From Sulfitobacter sp. 20_GPM-1509m (GTDB lineage: Bacteria > Pseudomonadota > Alphaproteobacteria > Rhodobacterales > Rhodobacteraceae), in the NCBI RefSeq assembly GCF_000620505.1, contig NZ_KK211144.1, positions 379,681 to 443,680 of the forward strand: DNA of 64,000 nucleotides, given 5' to 3'. The first letter of the stretch is position 1. Each line of letters opens with the position of its first letter. The notes under the pieces were generated by a model that saw only the letters and a list, made by a program, of their open reading frames with translations, was not told the origin of the DNA and searched no databases. Of this stretch, positions 61,012 to 64,000 are shown one piece after another. Made by a program: the position numbers and the translations under genes.

Positions 61012-61938
61012 TCAGTAATTCACCGTCACCACCACATTGTCCGTGTAGACCCCCACATAGGCGTTCTGCCCTGCGGGGATGCGGCCGTAGACGGTGAACA
61101 CATTGTCGGTGCCTGTGCCGTAGCCCGATGCGCGGGTGCCGGGGGTGTCGCCCCAGGGGGCTGAGCGGCCGGGGTCCTGGTAGAGGTTATAGGACAGGGT
61201 TTCGGTGCCGTTGCGCAGGATGCGGTTGGCGGTGTTGCCGCTTTGACCGCTGCCCAGGGATACCGTGTAGCTGGTGTCCGACGTGCAGCGCACCGTGATC
61301 GACGAGGACGCATCCTTGGGCTGCTGGATGCTGCTGGAGATGATGCCGAAGGCCAGTGGCGACACCACCAGTTCGCAGCTGGGCACCACCTGGGCGCTGA
61401 CGGTGAAGGGGGGGACCGTGGCGGCCTTGCCCGGCAGGTCGCAGGCGATCAGGCCGTATTTCATCGAGATGTCGGCGCTGCCCGAAAAGGTCGAGCTGTA
61501 GCTGCCGCTGCCCACTGACACGCTGCGGCTGGTGACGTCGGCGTAGATCGGCACCTGGGCGCTGCCCGAGCCCAGGACCATCACCACCGGCACGTAGATC
61601 TGTTCGAGCACGCCAAAGCCTTCGCCGTAGCCCAGCGGGCGCAGCTGGTAGGACAGGGTTTCGCCGGTCACGCCGCGCATGTAGCGCGGGTTGTTGCCGC
61701 TGCTGGCACCGCCCTGCCCTGCGCCAAAGCTGAGGCACACGCCGACCACGTCGACCAGCTCTCCCCGGCACTCGACCGTGATCGTTCCCGAGGTGCGGTT
61801 GGTGGCCCCGCTGCGCACCGAGATGGAACCGAAGTTGATGTTGCTGACCGAGGCCGAGCACGCCGCCTGTGCCGCGCGCGGGGTCATCATCATGCAGGCC
61901 AGCAGCAGGGCCGCGCATAGGGGCAGAAAGCGGGTCAT
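61012..61938 (-). CDS. Spore coat U (SCPU)-domain pilin-like secreted protein, two domains
   Basis: A 308-residue exported protein with a Sec signal ('FLPLCAALLLACMMMTPRAAQAA') and two SCPU/Csu-pilin-type domains: about residues 27-165 ('CSASVSNINFGSISVRSG') and 185-308 ('CELVVSPLAFGIISSS' to 'GVYTDNVVVTVNY'). Csu-type chaperone-usher pili use such proteins as subunits; a two-domain form is typical of tip or minor subunits (CsuE-like). It overlaps the usher gene by 4 bases. Confidence 0.88.
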   Translation of the reverse strand: MTRFLPLCAALLLACMMMTPRAAQAACSASVSNINFGSISVRSGATNRTSGTITVECRGELVDVVGVCLSFGAGQGGASSGNNPRYMRGVTGETLSYQLRPLGYGEGFGVLEQIYVPVVMVLGSGSAQVPIYADVTSRSVSVGSGSYSSTFSGSADISMKYGLIACDLPGKAATVPPFTVSAQVVPSCELVVSPLAFGIISSSIQQPKDASSSITVRCTSDTSYTVSLGSGQSGNTANRILRNGTETLSYNLYQDPGRSAPWGDTPGTRASGYGTGTDNVFTVYGRIPAGQNAYVGVYTDNVVVTVNY

Positions 61939-64000
61939 TTGCAGGTCACCGGGTCGATCATGTCCTGCATGGCGGCGGTCTTTTGATAGGTGAACCGGGC
62001 GGTGCAGGTCTGACCCTGATGGCGGACCTTGACCGTGTTGTTGCGTCTGACCCCTTCCAGCCAGACGACACCGTCATAGCCCACGATGAATTCATCCTCG
62101 GACCCGTTCAGGAAGGCGGCCGCACCCGTGGGCAACACGGCCCCGTTGGCGTCGCGCAGTACGGCCAGCACCGAGGGCGCGTCGTTGCCGTCAAAGCGGA
62201 CCAGCTCGCCGGAATTGCGTCCCGGTATGATGTCGACCGCCGTGACCCCGACCGTGGCGTCGGCGGGCAAATCGTTGACGTTGATCGACACCCGGCTGCG
62301 CTGGTGCGAGGCGGCGCCGGTGATCACGGCCACGCCCTTGCCGTTTGTGCGCGCGATGGGGCGGTTTTGCAGATAGACCGGCACATCCGCCACGCCCACG
62401 TCAACGATGGCAAAGCCGTCGGTGACCGTGTTGCCCGCCGCGATGCGCCCGCCGGTGTAGACGACCGACCCTTCGGCATCGCCACGGATATAGGTGGTGT
62501 CGTCGGAAAACTTGATGTCGCCCCCGACCTTGCCATAGCGGCCACGGTAATCGCCGCGCGCACCGGCCAGAAAGGTGCTGCCCTGTTTCTCAAGCTGTGC
62601 GGCATAGCCGATGTCGCCCACGTCCTCGCCCAGCGGTCTGGCCACATAGAGGCTGGCGGTTTGCGCGCCTGTCTCGTCACGGCCGGCCCCCGACCGCAGG
62701 TGGGTGCGGTTGCCCAGCGGCATCGACAGGTTCAACGCGAATTTCTTGTCATCCGTGTCGAAATTGCGCGATCCGGTCACGCTGAGCGATCCGCGTCCGC
62801 CTTTCAGGCTGTGGCCGACCGACAGGGACACGATGCGGTCGGTCGACGTGGCACGTTCGGAATGGACATAGTTGATGCCCAGTTTCGAGCCCGCGCGCGC
62901 CAGCGGCACCGACAGGCTGACCACATCCAGCGCGCGGGGCGTTTCCAGCAGCGAGTTGCCGCCCGCCGCGATCAGGTCAAGGCCGGTGACCGAGGCCAGA
63001 TCGGCAAAGCCGTCCTGCGAGCGCATGGTCGAGGCATTCAGGTCCACGCCTGCAACGGTGGTGCGCACGGTGGCGTGGAAAAAACCTGCGGTGACGTCGT
63101 TGAACTGGCTGGCGCCTGCGGTCATCGACACTTCGCCCAGCGAGAACGGCACGAAGTTCGCGCCAACCCCCAGCAGGGTCAGGTCGGTCGTGGTCTCGAA
63201 ATGGCCCTCGAGCGTCACTTTCTCGGACCAGCCATAACGCAGGCTGCCCGAGACGATCAGGTCATCGCCGTAGCTGTTGTTCGCGGTGCCGTAGTCCTCG
63301 CGGGCAAAGCCCACTTCGAGCGCATAGTCGGCCATGCCCGGTTTGATCAGGTTGCGCGCGGTGAAGAAGGACACGCGGCGGCGTTGTTCGCGGCCCTGTT
63401 CGTCGCGCACGACGATGGTCGCGTCCCCCGCCCCGGTGTGCAGTGGCAGGTCCTCGATGCGAAAGGGGCCGCTGTCGACATTTGTGGAATAGGCGCGGTT
63501 GTTGTCGATGAATACGTCAACCGTCGAGGGCACGGCGGCGGCGCCTGCAAAGGTCAGAAGCTGGTCCTTGACCAGATCGCTGCGCAGGCCGAAATCGCGG
63601 CGCACCTGAAAGCCGCCCATGCGGATCGGGCGGCTCCATTGCAGGCCCGAGGTGGTCACATCGCCAAAGGTATAGGTCAGCGCGCGCTTGGTATCGACCA
63701 CCTCGAAGTTGGTCTCGAAGCGCAGGAATTTGCGGGCGTCGGCAGAGGCGCCCGCAAAGCGGTAGAGGCCGGTGGTGTTCAGCGTGCCCCAGGGCGAGAA
63801 GACGCGGGCGTCCAGTGCGGCGCTGACGTTGTTCATGTCCAGCCCCGAAAGGCCGCCCGTGGCGTTGAAGTCGGCGGCGACGTTGTAGTTCAGTACCGCG
63901 CCCGAGGACCGGTCGGGGGTTTCGAAGGCCGGTGTGCTGGCGGCGGAAATCACGCGCGGTTCCAGCGCCTGGAACGGTGCCTCGATATAGATCTTTTGCG
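61935..64000 (-). CDS. Csu-type fimbrial outer-membrane usher, N-terminus beyond window
   Basis: The frame is open to the window edge, so at least 688 residues are visible and the true start lies beyond base 64000; the GTG at 63953 is internal. Usher features are the long beta-barrel with repeated 'xLNASTM', 'GASQFNDVTAGFFHATV' and 'RRDFGLRSDLVK' segments, the plug-region 'VDVFIDNNRAYSTNVDSGPF', and a C-terminal domain with 'FDGNDAPSVLAVLRDANG'. It ends with Cys-containing 'GQTCTARFTY'. It secretes and assembles the SCPU-domain subunits at the outer membrane. Confidence 0.9.
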   Translation of the reverse strand, partial: QKIYIEAPFQALEPRVISAASTPAFETPDRSSGAVLNYNVAADFNATGGLSGLDMNNVSAALDARVFSPWGTLNTTGLYRFAGASADARKFLRFETNFEVVDTKRALTYTFGDVTTSGLQWSRPIRMGGFQVRRDFGLRSDLVKDQLLTFAGAAAVPSTVDVFIDNNRAYSTNVDSGPFRIEDLPLHTGAGDATIVVRDEQGREQRRRVSFFTARNLIKPGMADYALEVGFAREDYGTANNSYGDDLIVSGSLRYGWSEKVTLEGHFETTTDLTLLGVGANFVPFSLGEVSMTAGASQFNDVTAGFFHATVRTTVAGVDLNASTMRSQDGFADLASVTGLDLIAAGGNSLLETPRALDVVSLSVPLARAGSKLGINYVHSERATSTDRIVSLSVGHSLKGGRGSLSVTGSRNFDTDDKKFALNLSMPLGNRTHLRSGAGRDETGAQTASLYVARPLGEDVGDIGYAAQLEKQGSTFLAGARGDYRGRYGKVGGDIKFSDDTTYIRGDAEGSVVYTGGRIAAGNTVTDGFAIVDVGVADVPVYLQNRPIARTNGKGVAVITGAASHQRSRVSINVNDLPADATVGVTAVDIIPGRNSGELVRFDGNDAPSVLAVLRDANGAVLPTGAAAFLNGSEDEFIVGYDGVVWLEGVRRNNTVKVRHQGQTCTARFTYQKTAAMQDMIDPVTCK

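Overview
The window reads as chromosome of a marine alphaproteobacterium of the Rhodobacteraceae (Roseobacter group). Supporting signs are the high GC content, the urease gene order with two small extra ORFs, a phnFGHIJKLNM operon kept apart from phnCDE1E2, a delta-type carbonic anhydrase gene beside a DUF6500 gene, and dense ATGA/GTGA-overlapped operons. This is inferred from gene content; no search was run.

Layout. (1) 1-5374: urease operon ureD-ureA-(small His-rich membrane ORF)-ureB-(Met-rich ORF)-ureC-ureE-ureF-ureG on the plus strand; ureD is cut by the window edge. (2) 5566-10102, minus: a diaminopropionate ammonia-lyase-like enzyme, an M24 amidohydrolase, an Asp/Glu racemase-type enzyme and an acyl-CoA synthetase. 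This resembles, but does not equal, ectoine-degradation modules. (3) 10429-11574: secreted delta-type carbonic anhydrase and DUF6500, separated by a large nested inverted repeat. (4) 11646-33070: a carbohydrate-acid island of about 21 kb. It holds a split transketolase with an SDR and a divergent SAF-domain oxidoreductase; an L-threonate type operon (SDR, LtnD, OtnK, OtnC, UxaA-type dehydratase, OtnI); DenD-like D-erythronate dehydrogenase; an IdnO-like SDR plus HIBADH pair beside a probable idnD remnant; and an apionate-type set (ApnO-like oxidoisomerase, FadR-type regulator, OiaK-like DUF1537 kinase, RuBisCO-like protein, 2-hydroxyacid dehydrogenase). Three TGGTATACCA palindromes and two copies of an 18-bp element suggest coordinate control. 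(5) 33148-36388: a YqaA-type membrane protein and a NitT/TauT-type ABC importer. (6) 36474-41196: phosphonate importer phnCDE1E2 with a hexapeptide acyltransferase, behind an array of four PHO half-sites. (7) 41212-44751, minus: GtrA/GtrB/methyltransferase/GtrII-like surface glycan modification cluster. (8) 44916-52067: PRC-barrel protein, D-lyxose isomerase, ROK repressor, and a fructose/mannose/ribose-type ABC importer with two sugar kinases. (9) 52523-53359: secreted protein with a RraB-like C-terminal domain. (10) 53570-60601: phnF and the C-P lyase operon phnGHIJKLNM. (11) 61012-64000, minus: SCPU-domain pilin-like protein and the C-terminal part of a Csu-type usher, cut by the window edge.

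The common theme is scavenging of dissolved organic matter: urea for nitrogen, phosphonates for phosphorus, and plant- or alga-derived sugars and sugar acids for carbon. A dispersed repeat of about 180 bp occurs at 5391-5567 and, inverted, at 60700-60875, with a shorter third copy at 36398-36464.
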